This document shows, piece by piece, positions 46,611-55,092 of a stretch of DNA of 64,000 nucleotides; position 1 is the first letter of the stretch; each line of letters starts with the position of its first letter. The translations under genes and the position numbers were made by a program. This DNA comes from Bacillota bacterium. Lineage in GTDB: Bacteria > Bacillota > Clostridia > Lachnospirales > Lachnospiraceae. Location: the NCBI GenBank assembly GCA_023399055.1, contig JAEWQV010000010.1, positions 434,001 to 498,000 on the forward strand, given 5' to 3'. The notes beneath the pieces are model-generated. The model was given only the letters and a program-made list of their open reading frames with translations. It ran no database searches and was not told the origin of the DNA.

Positions 46611-47207
46611 TTATTCTATAATGGCACTGTGGAAAAACTCATAAAGATGAAAATTTGGTGTGGGGCTGTCAATCGGTGCATAGCTGGCATAATGTTCAAT
46701 CGAGGGGTCCTCACTAATCTTAAAGAAGTTACAGGTGATGATATCCCCTTTTTGTAAGGAATCTTTTTCATACATTTCTTTGATTAGGTGCATTGGTACT
46801 CTAAGTAATACTTCCCAGGATTCCTCATATATTTTCGCCTCACAGCTTGCACGGTAAGGTGTTAACTGCCATACCCTCTGCCTCTTTCGATTTTCACCAA
46901 AACCACTTAACATTGCGCCATTTGCATTTATTTCAAAGTTAAAATAATCGTTTTTTAAAGTAGGGTTGAAATTAAGAAAAGCCTCCATCGCACTATCTCT
47001 ATATACTGGGTCCTCATCCTCTGTATATCTTCTTAGCGGATCACTCTCGAGCGCTGTCATTTTTATTATGATTTCAGCGTCATTTAGTAATGCCATTTGT
47101 CCAAAGGCTTTCGGTCTGTATTCCTTTGTCCATTGGTACTGATCGATTGGAAAGATTGGGCATTCCGATAATTGTTCGATTTTTGAGATACGCTTTACTG
47201 GATACAT
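46611..47207 (-). CDS. CBM9-like carbohydrate-binding domain protein
   Basis: A 198-residue protein resembling stand-alone family 9-type carbohydrate-binding modules: YRDSAMEAFLNFNP, YFNFEINANGAML and the SWEVLLRVPMHLI strand pattern. No signal peptide or membrane segment is present, so it appears cytoplasmic, which is odd for a binding module. AGAGGAG precedes the ATG. It is between transporter 2 and nagB copy 2. Sugar sensing or substrate handling is possible; no catalytic residues are apparent. Confidence 0.7.
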   Translation of the reverse strand: MYPVKRISKIEQLSECPIFPIDQYQWTKEYRPKAFGQMALLNDAEIIIKMTALESDPLRRYTEDEDPVYRDSAMEAFLNFNPTLKNDYFNFEINANGAMLSGFGENRKRQRVWQLTPYRASCEAKIYEESWEVLLRVPMHLIKEMYEKDSLQKGDIITCNFFKISEDPSIEHYASYAPIDSPTPNFHLYEFFHSAIIE

Positions 47208-47283
47208 GATTCTTAACTCCTCTTTACTTTTATATTATTTTAGATAATTGCGAAGCTATGAAACTCTGTCTTGATTGAACATC

Positions 47284-47369
47284 TAATACTGTTTTGGAGT
47301 GGAAGTAAAGCGTTAAAATGCTCATACCGTGATGCTAGTATTGGAACAAAGAAATGGAGTTAGTTGTTC
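47284..47369 (-). repeat. ~90-bp intergenic repeat, copy 3 (inverted)
   Basis: Lies between the transporter 2 MalG-type gene and the CBM9-like gene, outside the duplicated cassettes and in the opposite orientation to copies 1 and 2. It shares the TACTGTTTTGGAGTGGAAGT end and the AAAGCGTTAAAATGCTCAT core in complement. Confidence 0.7.
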
Positions 47370-47434
47370 ATTCAATTGATAAATCTGTTTCGTTTCGCAT
47401 TTATATAATTATTTATAAATGAAATTCTGTACTT

Positions 47435-48286
47435 TTATTCCTTTACTGCCCCGCCTGTAATACCTGACATAATCTTCTCCGACAACAGGATATAAAGTAC
47501 AAAGGTCGGCAGTACAATGATCATAATTGCAGCAAATAACGCTGACCAGTCCCCTGTACTTCTCATACCTTCAACAATTGCCTGCAATCCTAATGATAAG
47601 GTCTTTCTATCATCCGTACTTGCAAAGATTAATGCCCACATATACTCATTCCAGAGGCTGATAAAATTGAAGATTGTCACAGTTATGATTCCTGGCTGTG
47701 CGAGTGGAAATACCACCTTCCAAAAGGCTTTCATATGGGAACACCCCTCCAATAATGCTGCCTCTTGCACACTCTTTGGCAGTGAGGAGAAGAACCCGAA
47801 CAGATAGAATAACGTGAAAGGTGCACAAATAAAAATATAGATTAGTATCAATGCCGCAGGGGAATTATTCAAATGCAATCTGCTGACTATCATAAAAAGT
47901 GGAATCATAAGCATAATTCCTGGAATACCCATGGTGGATACGTAAGCACCTCGTAATAAATTCTTTCCCGGAAAGGAATAGTTCGCCATCACATAAGAAG
48001 CAGGTGCCATAAGCAGAACAACTCCTCCACATCCAAGCGCTGTATAGAACAAACTGTTAAAGAAGTATTTAAATACATTGTAGGTTTTAAATACCCTGGC
48101 ATAGTTTTCAAAGTGCAGCCCTGATTTAAGAACACTATCCGAGAATATTTCTTTCGTGGTACTTAGGGATGCACCAACAACCCAGCCCACTGCAACAAAA
48201 GTGAATAATACCCACAATACAATAATTATCCTGCCGATACAATGCAAAAGATTAAAATTACGAAATTTTTTTCTAAAACTTTTCAT
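47435..48286 (-). CDS. Sugar ABC transporter permease, MalG type (transporter 2)
   Basis: A 283-residue permease with about six hydrophobic segments. The EAA loop is QEAALLEGCSHMKAFWKVVFP. It works with the MalF-type subunit at 48301-49215 and the lipoprotein at 49341-50705. GGGAGGTATTTT precedes ATG 48286, 14 bp after its partner. The operon again lacks an ATPase. Linked amino-sugar genes suggest a HexNAc-containing substrate. Confidence 0.93.
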   Translation of the reverse strand: MKSFRKKFRNFNLLHCIGRIIIVLWVLFTFVAVGWVVGASLSTTKEIFSDSVLKSGLHFENYARVFKTYNVFKYFFNSLFYTALGCGGVVLLMAPASYVMANYSFPGKNLLRGAYVSTMGIPGIMLMIPLFMIVSRLHLNNSPAALILIYIFICAPFTLFYLFGFFSSLPKSVQEAALLEGCSHMKAFWKVVFPLAQPGIITVTIFNFISLWNEYMWALIFASTDDRKTLSLGLQAIVEGMRSTGDWSALFAAIMIIVLPTFVLYILLSEKIMSGITGGAVKE

Positions 48287-48300
48287 AAAATACCTCCCAT

Positions 48301-49215
48301 TTAACCCTTCCGTTTCTCATTACCAAAGATTAAGTAAACCAGCAGATACACCGCTACAATTGACAGGGTTAAAATCACACCGATTGCCGCTGCTGGACCA
48401 ACTTGCAGGGAACCGCTGCCTCTTGCATGCCCGGCGCCAAAGGCAAGGGTATACATATAGCTAGCTGGAACCAAAGTACTTTCTGCTAAAGGATTGGCTC
48501 CGAACACGCGGGACCACAAGAAAAAGTTTATTGCCCCACTGGACCAAAAGATCAGACAGGTTTTAGTAGATTCTTTTAAAAGCGGCAAGGTGATTCTAAA
48601 AAAGATATGACATTTTTTAGCTCCATCAATGGCAGCACTCTCATAATATTCCTGTGGAATCTGCTCCATTGCAGCCATATATATAATCATATAATATCCC
48701 ACGGAACCATAACAGAAGGCAATTAACATTGCCCAAAAGGCAGTACTTTGATTCGTCCAGGGAATATTAGCCAAGGTTTCTAATCCAAGTGCGGTGAACA
48801 TTTTTTTAAACAGGCCAAAATTATTACTAAAAATGTATTGTGTCCACATAAACGCAAGTGCTATGGGTGTTATAATATTCGGCAGATATATCATTGCTTT
48901 AAAGAATTTCTTACCCTTGAATTTCCCTTGCATTACTGTAGCAAAAAATAGTGCAATAACAAATACAGCTACTCCTCCGATTACCAGGATCATCATAATG
49001 TTCCGATATGCCGATTGAAACATATCATTACCTAATAAGAATTTGTAATTATCAAACCCAACAAATTTCCAGGTACCCGCTGGCGCTGATAAGGTTTTTG
49101 TCTCAAAGAAAGACATATATAAAGTACGAATCGTTGGATAAAGAAAAAATATAAGATAAACAACAATAATAGGGAGAATAAAAGCCGCTTTCATTTTGCG
49201 TTCGCCTTTTTTCAT
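48301..49215 (-). CDS. Sugar ABC transporter permease, MalF type (transporter 2)
   Basis: A 304-residue permease. A basic start (MKKGERKMK) is followed by a hydrophobic helix, and the EAA loop is YESAAIDGAKKCHIFFRITLP. ATG 49215 is chosen because GGAGGGG lies just upstream; an earlier TTG at 49248 has no site. The upstream spacer contains an inverted repeat (49231-49315) that may attenuate transcription from the binding-protein gene. Confidence 0.93.
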   Translation of the reverse strand: MKKGERKMKAAFILPIIVVYLIFFLYPTIRTLYMSFFETKTLSAPAGTWKFVGFDNYKFLLGNDMFQSAYRNIMMILVIGGVAVFVIALFFATVMQGKFKGKKFFKAMIYLPNIITPIALAFMWTQYIFSNNFGLFKKMFTALGLETLANIPWTNQSTAFWAMLIAFCYGSVGYYMIIYMAAMEQIPQEYYESAAIDGAKKCHIFFRITLPLLKESTKTCLIFWSSGAINFFLWSRVFGANPLAESTLVPASYMYTLAFGAGHARGSGSLQVGPAAAIGVILTLSIVAVYLLVYLIFGNEKRKG

Positions 49216-49230
49216 GAGTAACCCCTCCTT

Positions 49231-49315
49231 CCAAAAGGGCCGTTGCAAATGATGACATCGAAGAAAAGTGCAAAGTTAGTATTCACTCTTTTCTTTTTAT
49301 ATCTTACACTTGCAA
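49231..49315 (-). repeat. Long-loop inverted repeat in transporter 2 spacer
   Basis: GGCTGTTGCAA and TTGCAACGGCC, written on the minus strand, pair around a ~60-nt loop and are followed by CCTTTT just before the permease ribosome site. It is the positional counterpart of the hairpins in transporter 1. Confidence 0.5.
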
Positions 49316-49340
49316 CAGCCTCCATATCATCTAACTAATT

Positions 49341-50705
49341 CTACTTGATTTGGCTTTTGATATTGGCTAAACATTCAGCCGCGCTTTGATCTCCACCAAT
49401 TATTTTTGTAATTTCTGTCTGCATTACGGATAGACCAAAATCTGTTTCTACACCAGCCGCATAATTAACATTTGCGGTTAGTTTGGAAACCATATCCTTT
49501 TGTTCTGCAACATTTGCTGGCCACTCCGCACCATTAGAACATGGAACTAAGCCTTTTTCAGAAAATTCCTTCTGTGTCTCATCAGAAATGAAGGCTCTAA
49601 GTAATTCATAAACTGCATCCTTATTCTGTGTTGCATTGCTCACCATAAATGCCTGACCGCCAATGGTATTCTCAGTAATCGGAACTGAACTACCTGTTAG
49701 GGTAGGTGTTGCAAATTCGCCCCACTGGAATTCCTCACCTGCAATATCACCAACTTCTGCCGGGAGCCAGGTACCATTCACTGTCATTGAAGCATTGCCT
49801 AAAGCAAATTCTGCCTGCCCTGCTGGATAGATGTTGGTATCAATATAATCTGAAAAATAACCTTTTGCTGCAAAGTCTTCGATTAATGTAAGAACTTCAA
49901 GTACCTTTGGATCTTCCCATAATGCTTTAAATTCAGCAGAGTTACTATCGGATAGTGCATAGGTATTTTCAGAGCCAATTGCTCTTTGCAGTATGTATCC
50001 ATAGATTAAAGACATATAGACATCATCAATTGTAATTGGTGTATAGCCTGCTGCCTTTAACTTTTCACAGGCAGAAGTTAATTCCTCAAAGGTTGTTGGA
50101 ACAGACTCAATACCAGCTTTCGCAAAATGTTCTTTATTATAAAACCAGCTCATTACATACGGTGCATAAGGTACTGAATGATAACCATTTAACCCAACTT
50201 CCGCTCCTAACGCTTCATCCCAGTTAACAAGACCTTCTAATAAGGAATCTTTCACTAATGTTCCCTGTGCTGATTCAGAAGCATAAAAGTCACCTAAATC
50301 CAGCAGCTTTCCAGGGTCAGCACTATAAATTTTAGCAGGGTCAGTATCAAAAATATCAATTTGCGTACCGGATTCTAAAGCCGGTAATAACAAATCACTA
50401 ATGGTTCTGCCCTTCCATTCCACAGTAACCTTACAGTCTGGATTCGCAGTTTCAAATCTTGCAATTGCATTTTTTAATATTTCCGCTTGGGGTTCTGTCT
50501 CTTGCCACATGGACCAATACACAATTTTACCACTCAAGCTGCTTGCTGGTGTTTCTGGATCTGCGTTGTCATCTGTACCTGTTTCTCCAGCTGACTTTGT
50601 CGGATTTGGTGTTACATCTTTTGGTGTATTATTCTTCGCACACCCGGTAAACCCCGATACTACCATTGCTACAACAAGTAACACACTAAGTAATTTCTTT
50701 TTCAT
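49341..50705 (-). CDS. Sugar-binding lipoprotein of ABC transporter 2
   Basis: A 454-residue solute-binding protein. The signal peptide ends in VSGFTGC, so Cys22 is the lipid anchor; a Thr/Pro/Asp-rich linker follows to about residue 55. The body starts GKIVYWSMWQETEPQA and contains WFYNKEHFAKAGIESVPTTF and MTVNGTWLPAEVG, typical of family 1 binding proteins. GGAGGTTGAGGT precedes the ATG. It feeds the two permeases downstream. Sequence similarity to binding protein 1 is modest, so the ligand probably differs. Confidence 0.93.
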   Translation of the reverse strand: MKKKLLSVLLVVAMVVSGFTGCAKNNTPKDVTPNPTKSAGETGTDDNADPETPASSLSGKIVYWSMWQETEPQAEILKNAIARFETANPDCKVTVEWKGRTISDLLLPALESGTQIDIFDTDPAKIYSADPGKLLDLGDFYASESAQGTLVKDSLLEGLVNWDEALGAEVGLNGYHSVPYAPYVMSWFYNKEHFAKAGIESVPTTFEELTSACEKLKAAGYTPITIDDVYMSLIYGYILQRAIGSENTYALSDSNSAEFKALWEDPKVLEVLTLIEDFAAKGYFSDYIDTNIYPAGQAEFALGNASMTVNGTWLPAEVGDIAGEEFQWGEFATPTLTGSSVPITENTIGGQAFMVSNATQNKDAVYELLRAFISDETQKEFSEKGLVPCSNGAEWPANVAEQKDMVSKLTANVNYAAGVETDFGLSVMQTEITKIIGGDQSAAECLANIKSQIK

Positions 50706-50948
50706 ACCTCAACCTCCGCTTAATTTTTTGATAAGCTAAAACTTATAAATCAATTCTTTGCTTGATAGCTGAGAAACGAAACTTTCAATAATAATTATGG
50801 GGTCTCGTATTTCTCAATTACCTATCTGCATTGTATTATTTTTTTTAAAGTCTTGGTATGGAGCGGCTTTATATAAATATGCTTTCTCTTTGAACGAAAC
50901 TTAGAACAAAAGACAAAACATAAATACAGTATATATTGACATAAAAAT
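50706..50948. other. Upstream region of transporter 2, no gene
   Basis: Together with the terminator that follows it, this makes the ~366 bp gene-free stretch before 51072. It contains an imperfect hairpin at about 50769-50817 (TGAGAAA...TTTCTCA) within 110 bp of the binding-protein start, possibly an operator or leader structure. No coding sequence is convincing on either strand. Confidence 0.5.
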
Positions 50949-50988
50949 GAGCCTACGCAAAAGCTGTTCTGCTTTAACACGAAGGCTC
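50942..50988 (-). terminator. Terminator of the anchored binding-protein gene
   Basis: On the minus strand GAGCCT (50988-50983) pairs with AGGCTC (50954-50949), with an inner AAAGC/GCTTT hairpin, followed by ATTTTTAT. It lies 83 bp after the stop of the gene at 51072-52631. Confidence 0.7.
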
Positions 50989-51071
50989 TGTACCAGAGAA
51001 AGGTATGACACAGCAAAACATAGCTGATATATTTGGCAAGTACCACAGATAACATTGCTGGACAAATAGGC

Positions 51072-52631
51072 CTATTCTTCAATCCCCAGAAGTTCTGCCT
51101 GTTCTGTTACTTCACTTATCGCTGTCTCTAAAGGTGTTTCACTACGATATTTCTCTAATATTTCTTCCCAGCCTTGATCTGCAGCTTCCTTACCCATAAT
51201 GGTTTGAATCATATCATCTTTGATTTCCTGATAAGTTGGTAGGAGAAGCTTGGCGGGTGTGCTCATAAAAGTAATGATATTGTTATAATGAACAGTCTTT
51301 GTATTGTTTTGATACCAATCCATTAATTTAATAGCATAATTTATATTCTCTTCACCATATATCTTAACTATTGACGGTTCCTTCTCATAGAAATTTTGCT
51401 GATTCCAACTAACCAAGGTCGACAAAGCATCAATGGAAGGATTATGATCCATCCACTGCTGATCCCCGCCATGATAGAATAATTCTTTTGCTTCTTCTGA
51501 TAAAAGATAATCAAATAGCTCTATTATTTTATTCATTTTATTATCATCTACTTTAGCATTGAAGTAGATTTCTGACCAATGGAGGCTTGAGGTAAAGGAA
51601 TAAGTATTGCCATCCTCTGCTGGCCAGGGTTTCATTACGACAATCTTATCAAGAATGTTGTCTTTATATCCATTCTCATTCCAATACTTTATTAGATTAA
51701 AATATTGGCAGCAGAAGGCACCGCTTTTTCCTTCTGTAAAAAGAGAAAAAGCTTCTTGCAAGGTTCGGTAAGGAAATTGTTTATCCAACAATCCTCTGTC
51801 GTAGAGTTCTTTGGTATAGGCTAATGCACCTCCGGTTTTCTTCGAAGCATATACCGGTATCCACTTTTCGTCCTCCTTCATCCATCCGCGTTCCACATTG
51901 GACAATTCAGGAAACACACTAAGATAAACAGCTTCCAGGGTATTCATATTTTCTGTCGCCAGACCTATGGTATTTTCAATGCCATCCCCGTCAAAATCTG
52001 ACTTTGCAAAGGCTTCGAGAACTTCTTTAAATTCTTCGTCGTTTTGTGGCACTTCCATATTCAGGGCTTCCAGCCAGTCCTTTCGCAGTACAATACAACG
52101 ATCTAACGCCCATAAGCTTTCCTCCGGATATGTTAACCTTGGAACAAAATATAGTTCTCCGTCCTTTTCTTTAAAATTCTGAATATATTCCGAACTCATA
52201 TATTCATCAAAGTTTGGATAAGCACTTAAATCATTGGGAAGTGAACGAATAATATTCTGTGACAGCCAGGCAGAATAGGTGGCAGAACCAACAATATCGT
52301 GAACGATAATATCTGGAAGGCTATTGGAGGCAGCCATTTTCTGGTATTCCTGTGTCCAATTGGTATAGTTAACATTCACAGGTATCAATGTTATATTTAG
52401 CTTATCTTCTATTGCAGACAGTACTTCATCCTCGACTAATTGCTGTCCAATATCCCACATTCCTATGCTAATGGCAGTCCTATCCTTCATATCATCCCCG
52501 TTTTCCACTAATAAAGATTTGTCATTAAAATGAGTTGTATAACTAACCATTAAATATACAATAATAATTGAACATACAATAGCGGTAAGAATCATACTCC
52601 ATTTTAATAGGTTTCTTATTGCCTTATCCAT
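51072..52631 (-). CDS. Membrane-anchored extracellular solute-binding protein (LplA-like)
   Basis: A 519-residue family 1-type binding protein with a single N-terminal transmembrane anchor (about residues 10-33, LKWSMILTAIVCSIIIVYL) rather than a lipobox. Then comes an outer domain with PDIIVHDIV, an EF-hand-like DFDGDGIENTIG, and LRKDWLEALNMEVPQNDEE, typical of the LplA group. ATG 52631 is used because AGGAGG lies 9 nt upstream; an earlier TTG is unlikely. No permease genes are adjacent. It is divergent from the GH20, histidine kinase and response regulator operon, so it may present a ligand to that kinase. This is inference. Confidence 0.85.
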   Translation of the reverse strand: MDKAIRNLLKWSMILTAIVCSIIIVYLMVSYTTHFNDKSLLVENGDDMKDRTAISIGMWDIGQQLVEDEVLSAIEDKLNITLIPVNVNYTNWTQEYQKMAASNSLPDIIVHDIVGSATYSAWLSQNIIRSLPNDLSAYPNFDEYMSSEYIQNFKEKDGELYFVPRLTYPEESLWALDRCIVLRKDWLEALNMEVPQNDEEFKEVLEAFAKSDFDGDGIENTIGLATENMNTLEAVYLSVFPELSNVERGWMKEDEKWIPVYASKKTGGALAYTKELYDRGLLDKQFPYRTLQEAFSLFTEGKSGAFCCQYFNLIKYWNENGYKDNILDKIVVMKPWPAEDGNTYSFTSSLHWSEIYFNAKVDDNKMNKIIELFDYLLSEEAKELFYHGGDQQWMDHNPSIDALSTLVSWNQQNFYEKEPSIVKIYGEENINYAIKLMDWYQNNTKTVHYNNIITFMSTPAKLLLPTYQEIKDDMIQTIMGKEAADQGWEEILEKYRSETPLETAISEVTEQAELLGIEE

Positions 52632-52799
52632 AAACGGGTTCCTCCTGTCTCTCCAATTAAGGTCTTTATAATCCAAATATATTCCTTTTAACTCAAACTT
52701 CGCAGTACAAGATCTTAAATATTACTTGAACTGTCAGGTTTAAATTGTTTGATGAAAATATTTATTGTAGTCTTTTCAAAACTATGCATTATTAAAACT

Positions 52800-52827
52800 A
52801 TTATATAACAATTTAGCACTTCTTCAA
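52800..52827 (-). promoter_or_regulatory. Predicted promoter of the anchored binding-protein gene
   Basis: On the minus strand TTGAAG (52827-52822), 16-nt spacer, TATAAT (52805-52800), about 170 bp before the start codon. Confidence 0.55.
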
Positions 52828-52931
52828 TATGCCTTCTTATTAGTTAAATATGTCCTGTATTTATGTATTTTAAGCTTTTTAAATTACCACATAACCTCTC
52901 TTTATATAATACTGTAAAAATGCAAAATCAC

Positions 52932-52961
52932 TTGATTTCCACGGATTTATACCTCTATAAT
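52932..52961 (+). promoter_or_regulatory. Predicted promoter of the GH20-kinase-regulator-nagA operon
   Basis: TTGATT (52932-52937), 18-nt spacer, TATAAT (52956-52961), giving a leader of roughly 155 nt before the GH20 start. Confidence 0.55.
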
Positions 52962-53121
52962 AATCTTAAGTACTCAAACTTATAAGTCAGTGTGAAAAGA
53001 CTACAGTATATATTTTCTTATTCACTTAAATACTGATTTTATCAACCAAAGCAAAATCATACCTGAAAGTTTGAGTAAGTATCCATAACCTTACTATTAA
53101 TTACGAAATGGGGTATTACAT

Positions 53122-55002
53122 ATGTTTCTTTTTTCTGAGTCAACGAAGCAATATCAAGAAGGAATACAAGAATTATTAACTTCCTACTCCTCTTCTAAGG
53201 TTAACCTTGACATAACCTTGGAGGTTATTTTCGCACCAAATAATCAGCTCTCTGTTAACTTTGATGGTACCACCGCAATCTTCTATTGCAAAGAAAAAAT
53301 ACATTTTTACCTTTGCTTTATGCTTCTGCTTCAAGAATTAAACAACTCACTTGTACTAGAACCCTTTGCCATCACTCGTGAGGTCTTTTTTGACTCCTTG
53401 GGTGTTATGCTGGATTGTTCCAGAAATGCTGTACTAACCGTTGATTCTGTAAAGCGATATATTCGGTTCCTGGCAAGTGTTGGTATGAATGTATTAATGC
53501 TTTATACCGAGGATACCTATGAAGTAGAAAACTATCCCTACTTTGGTGCTTATAGAGGCAAGTTTACAAAATCCGAATTAAAAGAATGTGATGACTATGC
53601 TGACTTGTTTGGTATAGAGATTATCCCTTGTATTCAAACCCTTGCGCATCTAAGATGTGCGCTTCGTTGGAATGCTATGGCATCACTTCGAGATACGGAG
53701 GATATTCTATATGTCGAATCTCCAGAGGTAATTGAATTCCTTCAAAGTATTATTACTTCAGCCAGTGAACCCTTCCGCAGTAAACGAATTCACCTCGGCA
53801 TGGATGAAGCACATTATTTGGGGCTTGGAAAATACCTTCACGAAAATGGATTCCAAAATAGAGAAGAACTTATGATGACACATCTGAATCGTGTGCAATC
53901 AATCTGTGATGAGCTACAGTTAGAGAGTATTATTTGGAGCGATATGTTCTTTAGAATTAACTCCCCTACTGGTGATTATTATGATATGCCCGATGGATTG
54001 GATTTAAGTCATGTTACATTACCTTCCGACAAGCTGCATCTTACTTATTGGGACTATTATCATCACGATATTCATTTCTACGAGAAATTCCTTCGTTTAC
54101 ATCATCAAATGGATAAGGGCTGCTGGTTTGCAGGTGGTGGCTGGACATGGAATGGCCTCGTACCAAATTTTACACAAGCCTTCGACACTACCAATGCTGG
54201 ACTAGGTGCAGCTAAAAATGTTCAAATTAAAAATGCACTTTGCACAATGTGGCAGGATTCCGGTGCAGAAACACCTCATTTTGCAGGTCTTCCCTCGGTA
54301 CTATATTTTGCAGAAATGGGATATGCTGCGTCTCTCGACATGGAATCCTATAAGGAAAGGCTCCATTACTTAACCGGTATCCCTTACGAGGCACATATGC
54401 TGATTGATCGTTTAGATTCTCATACCGAGATACCTACAAATGGTATGGATGTACCTAACCCCTCGAAATACTGTCTCTATCAAGATCCGCTGGTAGCCCT
54501 CTTTGACGGACAGTTAAAGGATTTCCAGCTTGGAACATACTATAATGAAATGACCGAGCTGTTAAAACCCTATGCAGGAGAAAATCTACTCTTAAACTAT
54601 TATTATACTCTTGCAGAGGTGCTATCAATTAAAGCATCTTTGGGAATTAAGATCCATGAGGCATATCACCAGAAAGATAGAGGTACGCTTAAACTCATTT
54701 TGGAGCAGGATATTCCTAGCTGCATTTTGCTATTGCAGACATTAAAGGATTATAGGGAAAGACTATGGTTTGAAGAAAATAAACCTTTCGGGTTCGAAGT
54801 TGTAGACATCCGCTTTGGCGGAGTTATTACCAGATTAGAATCGACCAGAAAAAGAATAAAACAATACCTGGATGGTAAAATTTCTGTAATAGAAGAATTA
54901 GAAGAACCAAGGGTTTTATTTGATCCAGATGCACCACAATATCTCCCCGCCTGCAACTTCTGGGAAAAGATTGTAACCGCTGGTAATGCTTCCGGTGTAT
55001 AG
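53122..55002 (+). CDS. Cytoplasmic GH20 beta-N-acetylhexosaminidase
   Basis: A 626-residue GH20-type enzyme. A short N-terminal alpha/beta domain (about 1-85) precedes the barrel, which has DSLGVMLDCSRN at its start. HLGMDEAHYLG near residue 228 provides the catalytic Asp-Glu pair for substrate-assisted hydrolysis, and GGGWTWNGL and CTMWQDSGAE are further active-site loops. No signal peptide is seen, so it trims terminal GlcNAc/GalNAc from imported oligosaccharides. It starts an operon with a two-component system and nagA. It resembles cytoplasmic GH20 enzymes more than secreted chitobiases. Confidence 0.9.
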   Translation: MFLFSESTKQYQEGIQELLTSYSSSKVNLDITLEVIFAPNNQLSVNFDGTTAIFYCKEKIHFYLCFMLLLQELNNSLVLEPFAITREVFFDSLGVMLDCSRNAVLTVDSVKRYIRFLASVGMNVLMLYTEDTYEVENYPYFGAYRGKFTKSELKECDDYADLFGIEIIPCIQTLAHLRCALRWNAMASLRDTEDILYVESPEVIEFLQSIITSASEPFRSKRIHLGMDEAHYLGLGKYLHENGFQNREELMMTHLNRVQSICDELQLESIIWSDMFFRINSPTGDYYDMPDGLDLSHVTLPSDKLHLTYWDYYHHDIHFYEKFLRLHHQMDKGCWFAGGGWTWNGLVPNFTQAFDTTNAGLGAAKNVQIKNALCTMWQDSGAETPHFAGLPSVLYFAEMGYAASLDMESYKERLHYLTGIPYEAHMLIDRLDSHTEIPTNGMDVPNPSKYCLYQDPLVALFDGQLKDFQLGTYYNEMTELLKPYAGENLLLNYYYTLAEVLSIKASLGIKIHEAYHQKDRGTLKLILEQDIPSCILLLQTLKDYRERLWFEENKPFGFEVVDIRFGGVITRLESTRKRIKQYLDGKISVIEELEEPRVLFDPDAPQYLPACNFWEKIVTAGNASGV

Positions 55003-55092
55003 ACACCCTTCTGCTATACAGTAGACATAATATATGATAAAATTAGGATCTCAATAATAGAAAGCAAGTAAACGTCCATAATGGAGGTAAGT

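Larger units (their letters stand above)
52632..53121. promoter_or_regulatory. Divergent regulatory region, no gene
   Basis: A 490-bp gene-free spacer between divergent genes. It contains the two predicted promoters listed separately and a 10-bp inverted pair, ACTCAAACTT at 52972-52981 and AAGTTTGAGT at 53068-53077. The pair lies downstream of the plus promoter and could be a regulator site. Nothing else stands out. Confidence 0.55.

Noticed and set aside
50822..51082. 86-codon minus-strand frame
   Set aside because: It runs through the terminator at 50942-50988 and overlaps the end of the binding-protein gene; low-complexity hydrophobic translation.
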